Shown: positions 17,421-26,433 of the stretch, piece by piece
Layout of the letters: every line of letters starts with the position of its first letter
Numbering within the stretch: the stretch's first letter is position 1
Source: UBA4416 sp943362175
Lineage (GTDB): Bacteria; Bacteroidota; Bacteroidia; B-17B0; Aurantibacillaceae
NCBI GenBank assembly: GCA_943362175.1
Contig: CALRIU020000004.1
Coordinates: forward strand, 124,001 to 188,000
Length of the DNA: 64,000 nucleotides
Direction: 5' to 3'
Notes under the pieces: model-generated
What the model was told of the DNA's origin: nothing
Databases searched by the model: none
The model's input: only the letters and a program-made list of their open reading frames with translations
Translations under genes and position numbers: made by a program

Positions 17421-17816
17421 TTGCTCCGGAGGAGCAATATGTTTATAGAAAAATAGCATCAAAGGCCCTGCACGCTCCGTAGGAGCGTTATGTTGTTCTT
17501 TTGCAAATTTGTGATAGAGTACGTATACCTACGTCACGCCAATCCATATACCTATATCTTTCTACAAACATTCCGCCCCCCTACGGGCAATGTCATTAAG
17601 TTAAGAGAAACGAGACAATCGACATTTAACAGGGGCGATAAATGTTTGGCTCCTACGGAGCCAGTGTTATTTTGGTACGATATCTTAATAACATTTTGCT
17701 CCTACGGAGCAAGTTGTGCTTCATAATATCAATGGTTTTGCTCCGTAGGAGCCAAACATTTTGCCTCTTTCATTCAAACGAATCCTGCTTAACTTAATGA
17801 CATTGCCCTACGGGGC
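17421..17816. repeat. Palindrome (REP-like) cluster 2
   Basis: The 523-bp gap between waaA and the RND operon holds no gene but at least seven palindromic sites: 17421-17437 (TTGCTCC..GGAGCAA), 17472-17488 (ACGCTCC..GGAGCGT), about 17577-17587 (CCCCCTACGGG), 17648-17662 (GGCTCCTACGGAGCC), 17696-17712 (TTGCTCC..GGAGCAA), 17740-17752 (GCTCCGTAGGAGC, followed by CAAACATT) and about 17805-17816 (GCCCTACGGGGC). Copies occur in both orientations. The outer bases of the arms change in pairs between copies. Confidence 0.85.
17585..17808. repeat. 224-bp unit bounded by 21-bp perfect inverted repeats
   Basis: The 21-bp arm at 17585-17605 (begins GGGCAATGTC, ends TTAAG) is repeated exactly in reverse complement at 17788-17808. 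Three GCTCC palindromes lie inside, and each arm is joined on its outer side to a CCTACGGG-type half palindrome. The layout is like a REPIN (paired inverted REPs) or a small non-autonomous element. Confidence 0.8.
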
Positions 17817-17851
17817 TAATGATAGTGACATCGCCCGGAGAAGTGTATCCT

Positions 17852-20800
17852 CTATTTCCTGCTCCTGATCTTTAAAGCCCTGTAATAAATAATAGGGAAT
17901 ACCAACAAGGTAAAGATGGAGGCTGTTACCAATCCACCGATAATGACTACTGCCAGTGGTTTCTGGCTTTCGGAGCCGATGCCGCTGCTCATGGCGGCAG
18001 GTAATAAACCAATGGCTGCCATGAGTGCCGTCATCACCACCGGCCGCGTACGGGCTTTTACAGCCTGCTTGATGGCTTCTCCGAGATCGCTGATCGTCTT
18101 CGCCTGGTGATGGAACTCGGAGATGAGGATCACACCGTTCTGGACACAGATCCCGAAAAGCGCAATGAAGCCGACGCCTGCGGAGATCCCGAAATTAATA
18201 CCCGTGACATGGAGGGCAAGGATCCCACCGATGATGGCAAAAGGGACATTGATGAGCACATAGCCGGCATCCTTGGCGTTCCCGAACATGATGAACAGCA
18301 ACACGAAAATTAAGATCAGGCTGATCGGAACCATTTGTCCCAGGCGGGTGCTCGCACGCACCTGGTTCTCAAATTCGCCCGCCCAGCCGATGGTGTAGCC
18401 ATCCGGCAGTTTGATGTTCTTCGCAACGTTGGCCTGTGCTTCGGCAATGGTGCTTCCGAGGTCGCGCTCGCGCACCGAAAATTTCACGCCGATAAAACGT
18501 TTGGTATTGTCCCGGTAGATAAAAGCGGGCCCTGTGTTTTTGTCGATCGTTGCAATTTCTTTGAGCGGGATCTTCGTGCCTTTGATCGTCGGGATCATCA
18601 GCATCATAATGTCATCCTCGTTCTTCCGGTACTCGTGCTGGTAGCGGATGCGGATGTCGAATTTCCGCTCGCCTTCATATTTTACAGAAGCGGTTTTCCC
18701 ACCGATGGCCATTTCAATAACGGCCTCTGCATCTGCTTTGGTAACGCCGTACATGGCCATTTTTTCCTCATCCAGCTGGACCGCCATTTCCGGTTGCCCT
18801 AAATTTCGCAGGATCCCCACATCTTTAATGCCTTCCACATTTTTAATCTGCTCGAGCACCTGGTTGGCAATCTCATCCAGCTTGTTGAGGTCATCGCCGT
18901 AGATCTTGACGGCATTCGAGGCATTCATGCCCGCTACCGCTTCCGCTACGTTATCGATGATCGGTTGCGAGTAGTTATAGTTGATGCCCTGGTAGTTTTT
19001 CAGGCGCTTGTCCATTTCTTCCACAAGGCCGTCCATCGTGATTTTCCGCTTCCATTCTTCTTTTGGCTTCAGGTTCACCTGCATCTGTACATAGTAAAAG
19101 CCACTCGGGTCGGTACCGTCATTGCTACGTCCCACCTGCGAAAGAACACCATTCACCTCCGGGAAGGAATTCAATTCTTTCCGGAGCGTGGTTACCATTT
19201 TCACCGTTTCATTCAGGGAGGTGCTCATCGGCAATTTGGCTTCTACCCAGAGCGCGCCCTCATTCAAAGGTGGTAAAAACTCGGAGCCCAGCCAGCGCGT
19301 CGAGAAGATGGTTAATACAAAACAGGAAATGGAAATGATGATCGAGAGGCGCTTGTTCCGGAAGGTCCAGTTAAAGCCACGGGTCACCATGCTATTGATA
19401 AAGTTGATGAAGAAGTTATGTTTTTCCTTCACATTCTTATTGAGCAGGATAGAGCTCAGAACGGGTACCAGGGTCAGCGTGAAGATCAGGGCACCCAATA
19501 AGGCAAAGCCTAAGGTATAAGCCAATGGCGAGAACATTTTGCCTTCTACTTTCTGGAATGCGAAAATAGGAAGCAACGCGGAGATGATAATCAGTTTAGA
19601 GAAGAAGATCGCCTTTCCCATTTCGGCACCTGTCTTTTTGATCAGGCTCATTTTTGCCAGGCGGTTGAAGCGTTGCATGCCTTCCTTCGCCGCTTTATGA
19701 TCGAGGGCCACAAAGATGCCCTCCACCATGACGACGGCCCCGTCGATGATGATCCCGAAATCGACGGCACCCAGGGAGAGCAGGTTGGCGCTCATACCTT
19801 TTAATTTCAGGCAGAGAAAGGCAAAGAGCAGGGATAAAGGAATGATGATCGACACGATGACCGTCGTTCGCCAGTCGGCCATAAAAATAAAGACGATCAC
19901 CGTTACCAGGATAATGCCTTCCAGTAAGTTATGCATCACCGTTTTGGTACAGTAGCTCATCAGGTTATCGCGGTCGTAAAAGGTTTCCATTTTTACATCC
20001 GATGGAAGAACCTTTGTATTGAGCTCTTCTATCTTTGCTTTCACGCGTCCCAATACCTCGCTGGGGTTTTCTCCTTTCCGCATCACCACAATGCCTTCTA
20101 CGGCATCGTCGTTGTCATTCAGGCCAACCTGTCCTACACGCGGCATGCTGCTTACCACGACGCTGGCTACATTTTTCACCAATAGAGGATTTCCATTATA
20201 CGTATCCACAATGGTATTTTCGATATCCTGCATAGAGTTGTATAAGCCTATTCCACGCACCACATAAGCCTGCCCGTTTTTTTCAATGACATCGCCCCCC
20301 ACATTCAGGTTCGATTTCGAAACGGCGGTAAACAGCTCTAAAGGCGTGAGGTCGTACTTTTGTAATTTCACCGGGTCGATGGAAATCTCATAGGTTTTTT
20401 CCTGCCCGCCGAATGCCACCACATCCGCTACGCCCGGCACCGCGCGAAGCTGGCGGTCGATGGTCCAGTTCTGGATCGTAAGCAGGTCGCGGGTGTCGCG
20501 CTGCTTGCTTTTCAGCGTGTAACGGAAAATCTCGCCGGTAGGTCCGTATGGCGGCTGTACATCCGGATCCACACCTTCCGGAAGCTGTATGGTGCGCAAC
20601 TGGTTGTTCACCTGCTGGCGCGCAAAGAAATCATCGACGTCGTCATCAAAAATGATCTTGATTACCGATAAGCCGAACATCGTGATACTCCGCACATTGG
20701 TTTTGCGTTGTACGCTATTCATGGCAATCTCAATAGGTGTGGTTACGAAACGTTCGATCTCTTCGGCGCTGCGCCCGTTCCATTCAGTTACCACGATGAT

Positions 20801-20947
20801 CTGCGTATTCGTGACATCCGGAAATGCCTCGATCGGAATATTGATATAACTGATGACGCCGCTGATCACCAAAATTCCTACCCAGAAAAATGTAAAGAAT
20901 TTATTTTTTAAAGAAAAGGCCAGGATCCCTTTAATGAACTTGTTCAT
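17852..20947 (-). CDS. Heavy-metal-type RND efflux pump (CusA/CzcA family)
   Basis: This inner-membrane proton-driven pump is 1031 residues long. The heavy-metal RND signature is in transmembrane helix 4 (SLGAVDFGIIIDGAVVMVEG, with the Asp residues of the proton relay), and the N-terminus has the usual helix, then the porter-domain start SYINIPIEAFPDVTNTQI and EWNGRSAEEIERFVTTPIE. Twelve membrane spans in two sets of six are consistent with the hydrophobic segments. It is the last gene of an outer-membrane-factor, adaptor, pump operon. Copper/silver versus cobalt/zinc/cadmium cannot be separated with confidence from the sequence alone. Confidence 0.93.
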   Translation of the reverse strand: MNKFIKGILAFSLKNKFFTFFWVGILVISGVISYINIPIEAFPDVTNTQIIVVTEWNGRSAEEIERFVTTPIEIAMNSVQRKTNVRSITMFGLSVIKIIFDDDVDDFFARQQVNNQLRTIQLPEGVDPDVQPPYGPTGEIFRYTLKSKQRDTRDLLTIQNWTIDRQLRAVPGVADVVAFGGQEKTYEISIDPVKLQKYDLTPLELFTAVSKSNLNVGGDVIEKNGQAYVVRGIGLYNSMQDIENTIVDTYNGNPLLVKNVASVVVSSMPRVGQVGLNDNDDAVEGIVVMRKGENPSEVLGRVKAKIEELNTKVLPSDVKMETFYDRDNLMSYCTKTVMHNLLEGIILVTVIVFIFMADWRTTVIVSIIIPLSLLFAFLCLKLKGMSANLLSLGAVDFGIIIDGAVVMVEGIFVALDHKAAKEGMQRFNRLAKMSLIKKTGAEMGKAIFFSKLIIISALLPIFAFQKVEGKMFSPLAYTLGFALLGALIFTLTLVPVLSSILLNKNVKEKHNFFINFINSMVTRGFNWTFRNKRLSIIISISCFVLTIFSTRWLGSEFLPPLNEGALWVEAKLPMSTSLNETVKMVTTLRKELNSFPEVNGVLSQVGRSNDGTDPSGFYYVQMQVNLKPKEEWKRKITMDGLVEEMDKRLKNYQGINYNYSQPIIDNVAEAVAGMNASNAVKIYGDDLNKLDEIANQVLEQIKNVEGIKDVGILRNLGQPEMAVQLDEEKMAMYGVTKADAEAVIEMAIGGKTASVKYEGERKFDIRIRYQHEYRKNEDDIMMLMIPTIKGTKIPLKEIATIDKNTGPAFIYRDNTKRFIGVKFSVRERDLGSTIAEAQANVAKNIKLPDGYTIGWAGEFENQVRASTRLGQMVPISLILIFVLLFIMFGNAKDAGYVLINVPFAIIGGILALHVTGINFGISAGVGFIALFGICVQNGVILISEFHHQAKTISDLGEAIKQAVKARTRPVVMTALMAAIGLLPAAMSSGIGSESQKPLAVVIIGGLVTASIFTLLVFPIIYYRALKIRSRK

Positions 20948-21009
20948 GGTAATGCTGTTGATGCAACCGTTGTAGAGCGGAGGCAGGGTTAATAGCTATG
21001 AGAAAAATG

Positions 21010-22095
21010 TTAATCGTTTAAAGCATCGTAGATCAAAAGCCCGTTCTTGGAAATCACTTTTTCCCCGTCCCTGATGCCATCCCTGATATAAGCGATGTCG
21101 CCAACCTGGCTGTATACATGGACTTTCCGCGTTTCCACATTGTTGCGGTCCTTAAAGACCATGATCCAGTTTTTACTCTTGTCGAAGATCACGGACGAAG
21201 CCGGCACGGCGATCAGTTTCCGGTTCTCATTATAGCGGACAATGACCGTGGCATTCATCTCGGGCTTTAGCTTGAGATCATTATTGGGAATACGCACCCT
21301 CACTTTCATCGCTTTGGTTTCAGGATCTATGGCATTGAAGATCTTGTCTATTTTTCCCAGGTATTTGGTATCCGGAAAGCTCAGGGTGGTGACTTCAGCA
21401 TCGTAGTCGATCTGCACTTTCGAAATGTCGCTTTCATTCACATTGGCCATCGCCCATACTTCGTTGATCTCGGCAATCGAAAACAAGGCATCCGATTTGT
21501 CGGCCCTCAGCTGCTCATTCTGGTTGATGTTCTTCTGCACAATAAAGCCGCTCATGGGAGCCGTTACATTGAAGACCGAGCCGGCCTGTAAATTATAAAT
21601 GCCATACACTTCGTTGATACGCGCGAGCTCTGCTTTGGCTTTTTCCAGCTCGCGCTCTGCTGCCAGCACATCTTTTTCGGTCGCCAGCTTACCGGCATAC
21701 ATGTCTTTGGCTACCTGCAGGTTCTTTTCCTCCACGGCTAAGTCACTTCTGGCATCGAGCTGCTCTTTCTGAAATTCGGCTACCTCGCCGCTTCGCACGG
21801 TTGCCAGCACCTGGCCTTTGGTCACATAGTCGCCCAGCTCGACATTGATCTTCATTACATTTCCACCGACAATAGAATAAACCTGCGCCAGCTTGTTGTT
21901 GTCAGGCTCTATCTTGCCGAACAGGCGAAGCTCATTCCTGACATCCTTGAGCGAAGCTGTATAAAATTCACATTTGTTCATCATCGTATCGCTCATGCTG
22001 AAGGCTGTAGCGGTTTCAACTTTTTTCTCATCGCTGCTGCAGGATTCGAGCGCAAACAGAACAGGCAGGATAAATAAGATGGAGTATTTCATCAT
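21010..22095 (-). CDS. RND efflux periplasmic adaptor (membrane fusion) lipoprotein
   Basis: A 361-residue adaptor that links the pump to the outer-membrane channel. Its signal ends in a lipobox (ALESC, Cys19 or nearby), so it is a lipoprotein. The order is a biotinyl-lipoyl half (IVGGNVMKINVELGDYVTKGQVLATV), an alpha-helical hairpin rich in K/E/A, the second lipoyl half (VTAPMSGFIVQKNINQNEQL), then beta-barrel and membrane-proximal domains. There is no histidine- or methionine-rich extension to suggest the metal. It follows the TolC-like gene after 25 bp. Confidence 0.92.
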   Translation of the reverse strand: MMKYSILFILPVLFALESCSSDEKKVETATAFSMSDTMMNKCEFYTASLKDVRNELRLFGKIEPDNNKLAQVYSIVGGNVMKINVELGDYVTKGQVLATVRSGEVAEFQKEQLDARSDLAVEEKNLQVAKDMYAGKLATEKDVLAAERELEKAKAELARINEVYGIYNLQAGSVFNVTAPMSGFIVQKNINQNEQLRADKSDALFSIAEINEVWAMANVNESDISKVQIDYDAEVTTLSFPDTKYLGKIDKIFNAIDPETKAMKVRVRIPNNDLKLKPEMNATVIVRYNENRKLIAVPASSVIFDKSKNWIMVFKDRNNVETRKVHVYSQVGDIAYIRDGIRDGEKVISKNGLLIYDALND

Positions 22096-22120
22096 GTATA
22101 GGTATTAGTAAGAATAAGAA

Positions 22121-23389
22121 TTAAAAAATGTCTTTACCGGTAGTCAGGTTCAGCTGTTCGGCAGACGTGTTGAGCTGTACTTTCACTCTTGAGATCTCGG
22201 TCAGGGCATTATTATAAGCTTCAAAGAAATCGACAAACTCGAGGATGCTTACATTTCCTTTTCGGAAATTTTCCGAAATGCCTTTGAAAGAGGTTTCAAA
22301 ATCTTCGTTGTAGAGCTTTTCCGTTTTCTGAAATTCAATGACCGATTGTATGTAGAGCTGGTAATAATTGAAGACATCGGCCAGCAGCTTGCTTTTAATG
22401 CCTTCGGTTTGATATTCCTGTTGTTTTACCTGGTAGGATGCCGCTTTGATGTTTCCCTGGTTCCGGTTCCATACCGGTAAAGGAATGCTTAAGCCAACAT
22501 TGACCTGGTTCTGGAAAGCACCGCCACGCTGGTCGTAGGAGCCTGTGAGGTTAATATCCGGCACCGCTAACTTTCGCTGGTAGGTGAGGTATTGCTCCGC
22601 GAAGATCTTGTCCTGTTGTGTGATGAGGTAATCCGGCCGGTTTTGCAAAGCGGTGTTCGTGAGGTCATCAAGACTTACAGGTTTAATAAAGGCGCTGAAA
22701 TCCTGGTCGGAAACCAAAGGATAAATGACCTGGTTCACCTGCAGGATTGTCTGAACCTTCGAGAGCTCTTCGAAATAATTTTTCAGGATCTCTGCCCGCT
22801 CGTTGTTCAGGTTCAGGTAAAAGCCTTTCAGACGCACCACATCTTTCAGGGCGATGTTTCCTTTTTTGGCCTGGGTATCATAAGCGGCAAGGATGGTGTC
22901 CAATAAATTCAGTTGTTTGTTATATTTGCCAATGAGAACGTATTGCTGGCTTAAAAAATACATGCTGCTGTGCAGCTGAAATTTTAGCTGGCTAAGCATT
23001 TGCTGGAATTCGAGCTCGGAAATTTTGACGTTGGTCTTTGCCAGGTCGATCTGCGCTTTCCGCTTGCCGCCCAGCAGGATCAGCTGCTCCAGCTGAAAGC
23101 CTTTTTGGCCGGAGTTATTGACGTGGAAGGCCTGTTTGTTCTCCGGGTCGTAAGCATTGAGGTCGGCGGTAAACACCGGGTTTGGATAAAGCTTTGCCTG
23201 GATGATCTGCGCCTTTTGAGCGTCGATGTTCATCGCCGAAGCCAGGAGGCTGTAGTTGTTCTTTAAGAACAGGCTGTCCGCTTGTTTGATGTTGACACGT
23301 AGTGTATCTGCAGCCCTGAGGTTTTGTATGCTAAAACCTAAACAAACAAAGAATAACCCCAGGGCTTTTGCAGATAGTCTCTTAATCAT
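22121..23389 (-). CDS. TolC-family outer-membrane efflux protein
   Basis: A 422-residue outer-membrane factor of the CzcC/CusC type with a signal peptide (LGLFFVCLGFSIQNLRA). Two repeats with long amphipathic helices are seen, with strands near NPVFTADLNAYDPENKQ and PDINLTGSYDQRGGAFQNQVNVGLSIPLPVW, the second being a standard OEP family pattern. It has no lipobox. It is the first gene of the efflux operon, and its start is 39 bp downstream of phased CCTTAAA repeats. Confidence 0.92.
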   Translation of the reverse strand: MIKRLSAKALGLFFVCLGFSIQNLRAADTLRVNIKQADSLFLKNNYSLLASAMNIDAQKAQIIQAKLYPNPVFTADLNAYDPENKQAFHVNNSGQKGFQLEQLILLGGKRKAQIDLAKTNVKISELEFQQMLSQLKFQLHSSMYFLSQQYVLIGKYNKQLNLLDTILAAYDTQAKKGNIALKDVVRLKGFYLNLNNERAEILKNYFEELSKVQTILQVNQVIYPLVSDQDFSAFIKPVSLDDLTNTALQNRPDYLITQQDKIFAEQYLTYQRKLAVPDINLTGSYDQRGGAFQNQVNVGLSIPLPVWNRNQGNIKAASYQVKQQEYQTEGIKSKLLADVFNYYQLYIQSVIEFQKTEKLYNEDFETSFKGISENFRKGNVSILEFVDFFEAYNNALTEISRVKVQLNTSAEQLNLTTGKDIF

Positions 23390-23427
23390 AGTGCGATCTT
23401 TTTCGAAGACAAAGGTGTGACGATCGG

Positions 23428-23466
23428 CCTTAAAATTTCCTTAAAGCATATAAAATTTGCCTTAAA
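23428..23466. promoter_or_regulatory. Phased CCTTAAA direct repeats, probable response-regulator site
   Basis: CCTTAAA begins at 23428, 23439 and 23460, with a weaker AT-rich copy about 23449-23450, so spacing is close to 11, 11 and 10 bp. Half-sites one helical turn apart are what OmpR/PhoB-class regulators bind, and such a regulator is encoded at 25581. On the minus strand a weak -7 match (CACCTTTG, 23410-23417) lies between the sites and the TolC-like start, so the repeats cover the -33 region. Confidence 0.55.
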
Positions 23467-23504
23467 ACACTCTTTGAAAAGAGATTGTGATGTTAATTTG
23501 TGTT

Positions 23505-24203
23505 ATGCAAAAACAGGTGCTCATTCTTTTTCTTTGTCTTGGTTTTTCCTCCCGGTTGCCGGCACAGGCCAGAGAACGCGATGCCGTCGGCTGGTTTTCA
23601 CTGACAGTCAGGCAAAAAATAAATAAGCACTTTTCATACAGGATCATCGGACGGGTCAGGGACGGAGAAAATTTTACCTCCGTGAGATCCTGGTACCTCG
23701 ATGGAGGCCTGTATTATCAGCTTGCTAAAAACTTCTCTATGTCGGCCAATTATGTCTATGCACCTGCACGGGATAAAGACCGGTATTTCAGAACCTATCA
23801 TCAGTACTATCTGTCTGCCAATAATAAATTCAAGTTCAATACACACTGGTATTTCAGTAACCGTGTGATCTTCCAGTACACGTCCGGTTTTTTCCTGGTG
23901 GACGAAGGCTATAAGCCGTACGCCCGGACCGACCTGCGTGAGAAGCTGATGCTGAACCGGAGGCTCACCCGCGCCGACAGGGTTTATATGGGCGATGAAG
24001 TGATGACGACTTTATTTACAGGAAACACAGGCCTCAGAAGGAACCGATTTTATGCCGGTGTGAATCATAAGTTCACGACACAGTTTAGCGCAGATGTCTT
24101 TTTTGTAGTACAGTCGACCTACCTCCGGAAAATAAACAGCGATCAGTTTATTTATGGGCTGACCCTTAATTACAGGTTCAGGAAAATGATGGATGACGAT
24201 TAA
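23505..24203 (+). CDS. DUF2490 outer-membrane beta-barrel protein
   Basis: 232 residues from the chosen ATG at 23505, which begins a clean signal peptide (MQKQVLILFLCLGFSSRLPA); two codons further upstream could also start. Alternating aromatic strands (FSYRIIGRVRDGENF, SMSANYVYAPARD, WYFSNRVIFQYTSG, YGLTLNYRF) and C-terminal strand placement fit the DUF2490 barrel family of unknown function. It is divergent from the efflux operon and shares its control region, and its stop overlaps the kinase gene stop by 4 bp. A role in metal stress is inferred from position only. Confidence 0.75.
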   Translation: MQKQVLILFLCLGFSSRLPAQARERDAVGWFSLTVRQKINKHFSYRIIGRVRDGENFTSVRSWYLDGGLYYQLAKNFSMSANYVYAPARDKDRYFRTYHQYYLSANNKFKFNTHWYFSNRVIFQYTSGFFLVDEGYKPYARTDLREKLMLNRRLTRADRVYMGDEVMTTLFTGNTGLRRNRFYAGVNHKFTTQFSADVFFVVQSTYLRKINSDQFIYGLTLNYRFRKMMDDD

Positions 24204-25561
24204 TGCCCGGGAAAACCAAGCGTGAAAATATTCATATTTCCTTTGGAAGAGTAGGTGATCCGGGCCTGGTGAAGCGTGATGATCTTATTGATAAGCACCA
24301 GCCCCAGTCCGAAGCCTCTGTGCTCTTTGCTGTTCTCACCCCTGAAAAAATGCTGGAAGAGAAATTGCTTTTCGTGGTCCCGGATGATCTCACCTGAATT
24401 GACAGCATCCAGGCAGAGCTCGTGGTCTTTAACATAGATCCTGAATTTTGCTTTTTGGTTGTCGCTGTAGCGAATGCAATTGGCAGCTAAATTCATAACC
24501 GCCAGGCGCAGCAGCCTCTGGTTTCCTTTGATGGAAAGCAGCTCCTCGGAAACGATGCTCTCATCCAGCTCAACCTCAAAGCTGAACTCCTCGTGCAGAC
24601 GTTTCACTTCATCCAGCACCTCAAACACAAGGTCGTCGAGCCTCACCTGTTGAATTTCCAGCTTGTTGCCCGTTTCTACCTTCGAGATCTCCAGCAGGGC
24701 ATTGATGATGTCGCTCAGGGTTTTGGTATCTTCTTTCTGGTTCCGGATCATGGCTTGGAGAAGCTCCGTGTTTTTCTCCGTTTCCATTTTTTCGAAGTTG
24801 GAAACCAATATGGCAATCGGTGTTTTCAGTTCATGCGAAATATGGTGTATGGCATGCTTCTGAAAAGAGAAGGCATCGTTCAGACGCTTCATCAGCTCAT
24901 TGAAGCGGGAAGCAAGCACGTGGATCTCGTCTTTGCTGTCGGGCACGGTGATCAGGCTGTTCTGCGAGTCAAGGTTGATCTTTTTCAGCTCTCCCGCCAT
25001 TAAATTAATGGGTTGCGTAATCTGCTTGGAAATGAGGTACGATGTTATCAGGATTACCGACGAGAAAATGATGAAGATGATGATGAACACCGATTTGAGG
25101 TATACTAATTTGTCGAGGCCGAATTCATCATAAGCCTTGGCTATCCCGTAATAGTTGCGGTTTCCGAACTGGAAGCAAACACCCACCAGGTCGAAATTAT
25201 CCTCCGTGGTTTCGATGAGCGGATTATGCGGGCTCAGGTCATTTAAGATGGATTTTTCATATTTGATCTTCGTGTCATCCACGCTGCTATAGATGAGTTT
25301 CTTACTGCTGTCGAAAATGAGGATTTTTTCCTTATACAGGTTGTTGATGGTGTACTCATCCATGGTCTGCAATAAGTTATGGTCGATCTGCTCGATCTCC
25401 ACCAGGAACTTCACCGTCGTGATGGTTTTATCCTTGATCCGCTGCTGGAACTCCTGTGTCCTGTAATTGGAGAAGAGCGAGTAAATGATGATAAAAGCAA
25501 TACCGACAATGCCGATGGACAAGGTAGAGAAATAGAGAAGTATCTTGCTGCGGATGGTCAT
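24200..25561 (-). CDS. Sensor histidine kinase with HAMP domain
   Basis: A 453-residue kinase. Membrane helices lie at about 9-31 and 154-176 and bracket a sensor of about 120 residues. HAMP follows (SKQITQPINLMAGELKKI), then the dimerisation domain with phosphoacceptor H243 in HISHELKTP, N-box NLAANCIRYSDN and G-box GFGLGLVLINKI. The sensor domain contains no His/Met cluster that would identify a metal. It is transcribed after the response regulator with a 19-bp gap. Neighbouring efflux genes suggest control of that operon. Confidence 0.93.
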   Translation of the reverse strand: MTIRSKILLYFSTLSIGIVGIAFIIIYSLFSNYRTQEFQQRIKDKTITTVKFLVEIEQIDHNLLQTMDEYTINNLYKEKILIFDSSKKLIYSSVDDTKIKYEKSILNDLSPHNPLIETTEDNFDLVGVCFQFGNRNYYGIAKAYDEFGLDKLVYLKSVFIIIFIIFSSVILITSYLISKQITQPINLMAGELKKINLDSQNSLITVPDSKDEIHVLASRFNELMKRLNDAFSFQKHAIHHISHELKTPIAILVSNFEKMETEKNTELLQAMIRNQKEDTKTLSDIINALLEISKVETGNKLEIQQVRLDDLVFEVLDEVKRLHEEFSFEVELDESIVSEELLSIKGNQRLLRLAVMNLAANCIRYSDNQKAKFRIYVKDHELCLDAVNSGEIIRDHEKQFLFQHFFRGENSKEHRGFGLGLVLINKIITLHQARITYSSKGNMNIFTLGFPGH

Positions 25562-25580
25562 GCGTTCAACGGGGATGCGG

Positions 25581-26261
25581 TCAGATATTCAGGTAATAGC
25601 CGTAGCCGATCTTGGTCTTGATGAGCTGTTTCTCAAAAGGCTTATCGATTTTCTTTCTTAAAAAATTGATATACACTTCAATCGTATTGGTATTAGCGTC
25701 GAAGGAGCCACCCCAGATCTCACGGACCAGCTCCTGCTTGTCAACCAGCTCTCCTTTGGCCAGCGCGAGCTTCAGCAGGATCTGGTATTCGCGTGGGGTG
25801 AGGATAATCTCCACATCACTGCGTTTTACGGTTTTGGTCCGTTGGTTGATCACCATATCTTCCACCGAAATCACTTCGGTATTGCCCTGCGTAACGGTGC
25901 TGCTGTTTCTTTTAATCAGGGCCATCACGCGCATGGCCAGCTCTTTCATGTAAAACGGTTTGGTGAGGTAATCGTCGGCGCCGCAGTCATAGCCCTTTAC
26001 CTTATCCTCCAGCTCGTCGAAAGCCGTGAGCATCAGCACCGGTGTCGAATGATTATAGGTTCTGAATTCCCGGCATAGCTCATAACCGTTCTTATAAGGC
26101 AGGTTTACATCCAGGATCACGCAGTCGAAGCGGTTTTTTTTCATGAGCTTTTCGGCGATCTGCCCGTCAAATACCACTTCCACATCAAAGGATTCCTGTT
26201 GCAGGTATTCTTTGATGTTTTTGTTCAGTGTAGCGTCGTCTTCAACCAATAGAATATTCAT
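25581..26261 (-). CDS. OmpR-family response regulator
   Basis: The start at 26261 is chosen since MNILLVEDDATLNKNIKEYL is the normal receiver N-terminus; the open frame runs to 26393 without family similarity. The receiver shows D51 in VILDVNLP, with T and K in the expected places (LMLTAFD, YLTKPFYMKEL). The C-terminal winged helix ends in the recognition region ANTNTIEVYINFLRKKI and GYGYYL. The length of 226 residues is normal. It is the first gene of the two-component pair. Confidence 0.94.
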   Translation of the reverse strand: MNILLVEDDATLNKNIKEYLQQESFDVEVVFDGQIAEKLMKKNRFDCVILDVNLPYKNGYELCREFRTYNHSTPVLMLTAFDELEDKVKGYDCGADDYLTKPFYMKELAMRVMALIKRNSSTVTQGNTEVISVEDMVINQRTKTVKRSDVEIILTPREYQILLKLALAKGELVDKQELVREIWGGSFDANTNTIEVYINFLRKKIDKPFEKQLIKTKIGYGYYLNI

Positions 26262-26376
26262 GAGCGTAAAAGGCGTTTGGTAGGACGAAGTTAGATGTTT
26301 TTTCCGGCTTTCATTTTCATCGTTAACAATTTTCAGGAAAAGCTGTCGGCTAAAGACTATCTGTAAATAATAATTG

Positions 26377-26399
26377 CGCGATACCGATAGCATATCGCG
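26377..26399. promoter_or_regulatory. Inverted repeat CGCGATA-N9-TATCGCG
   Basis: Perfect 7-bp arms in the spacer between the divergent response-regulator and fmt genes. It could be an operator. No factor is known for it. Confidence 0.35.
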
Positions 26400-26433
26400 A
26401 TAAGATTTAACTTAGCGCCGAAATAGAAGTGCT

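Noticed and set aside
17490..17726. A 78-codon frame in the waaA-RND operon spacer
   Set aside because: It consists mostly of palindromic repeats and has no export signal or recognised motif.
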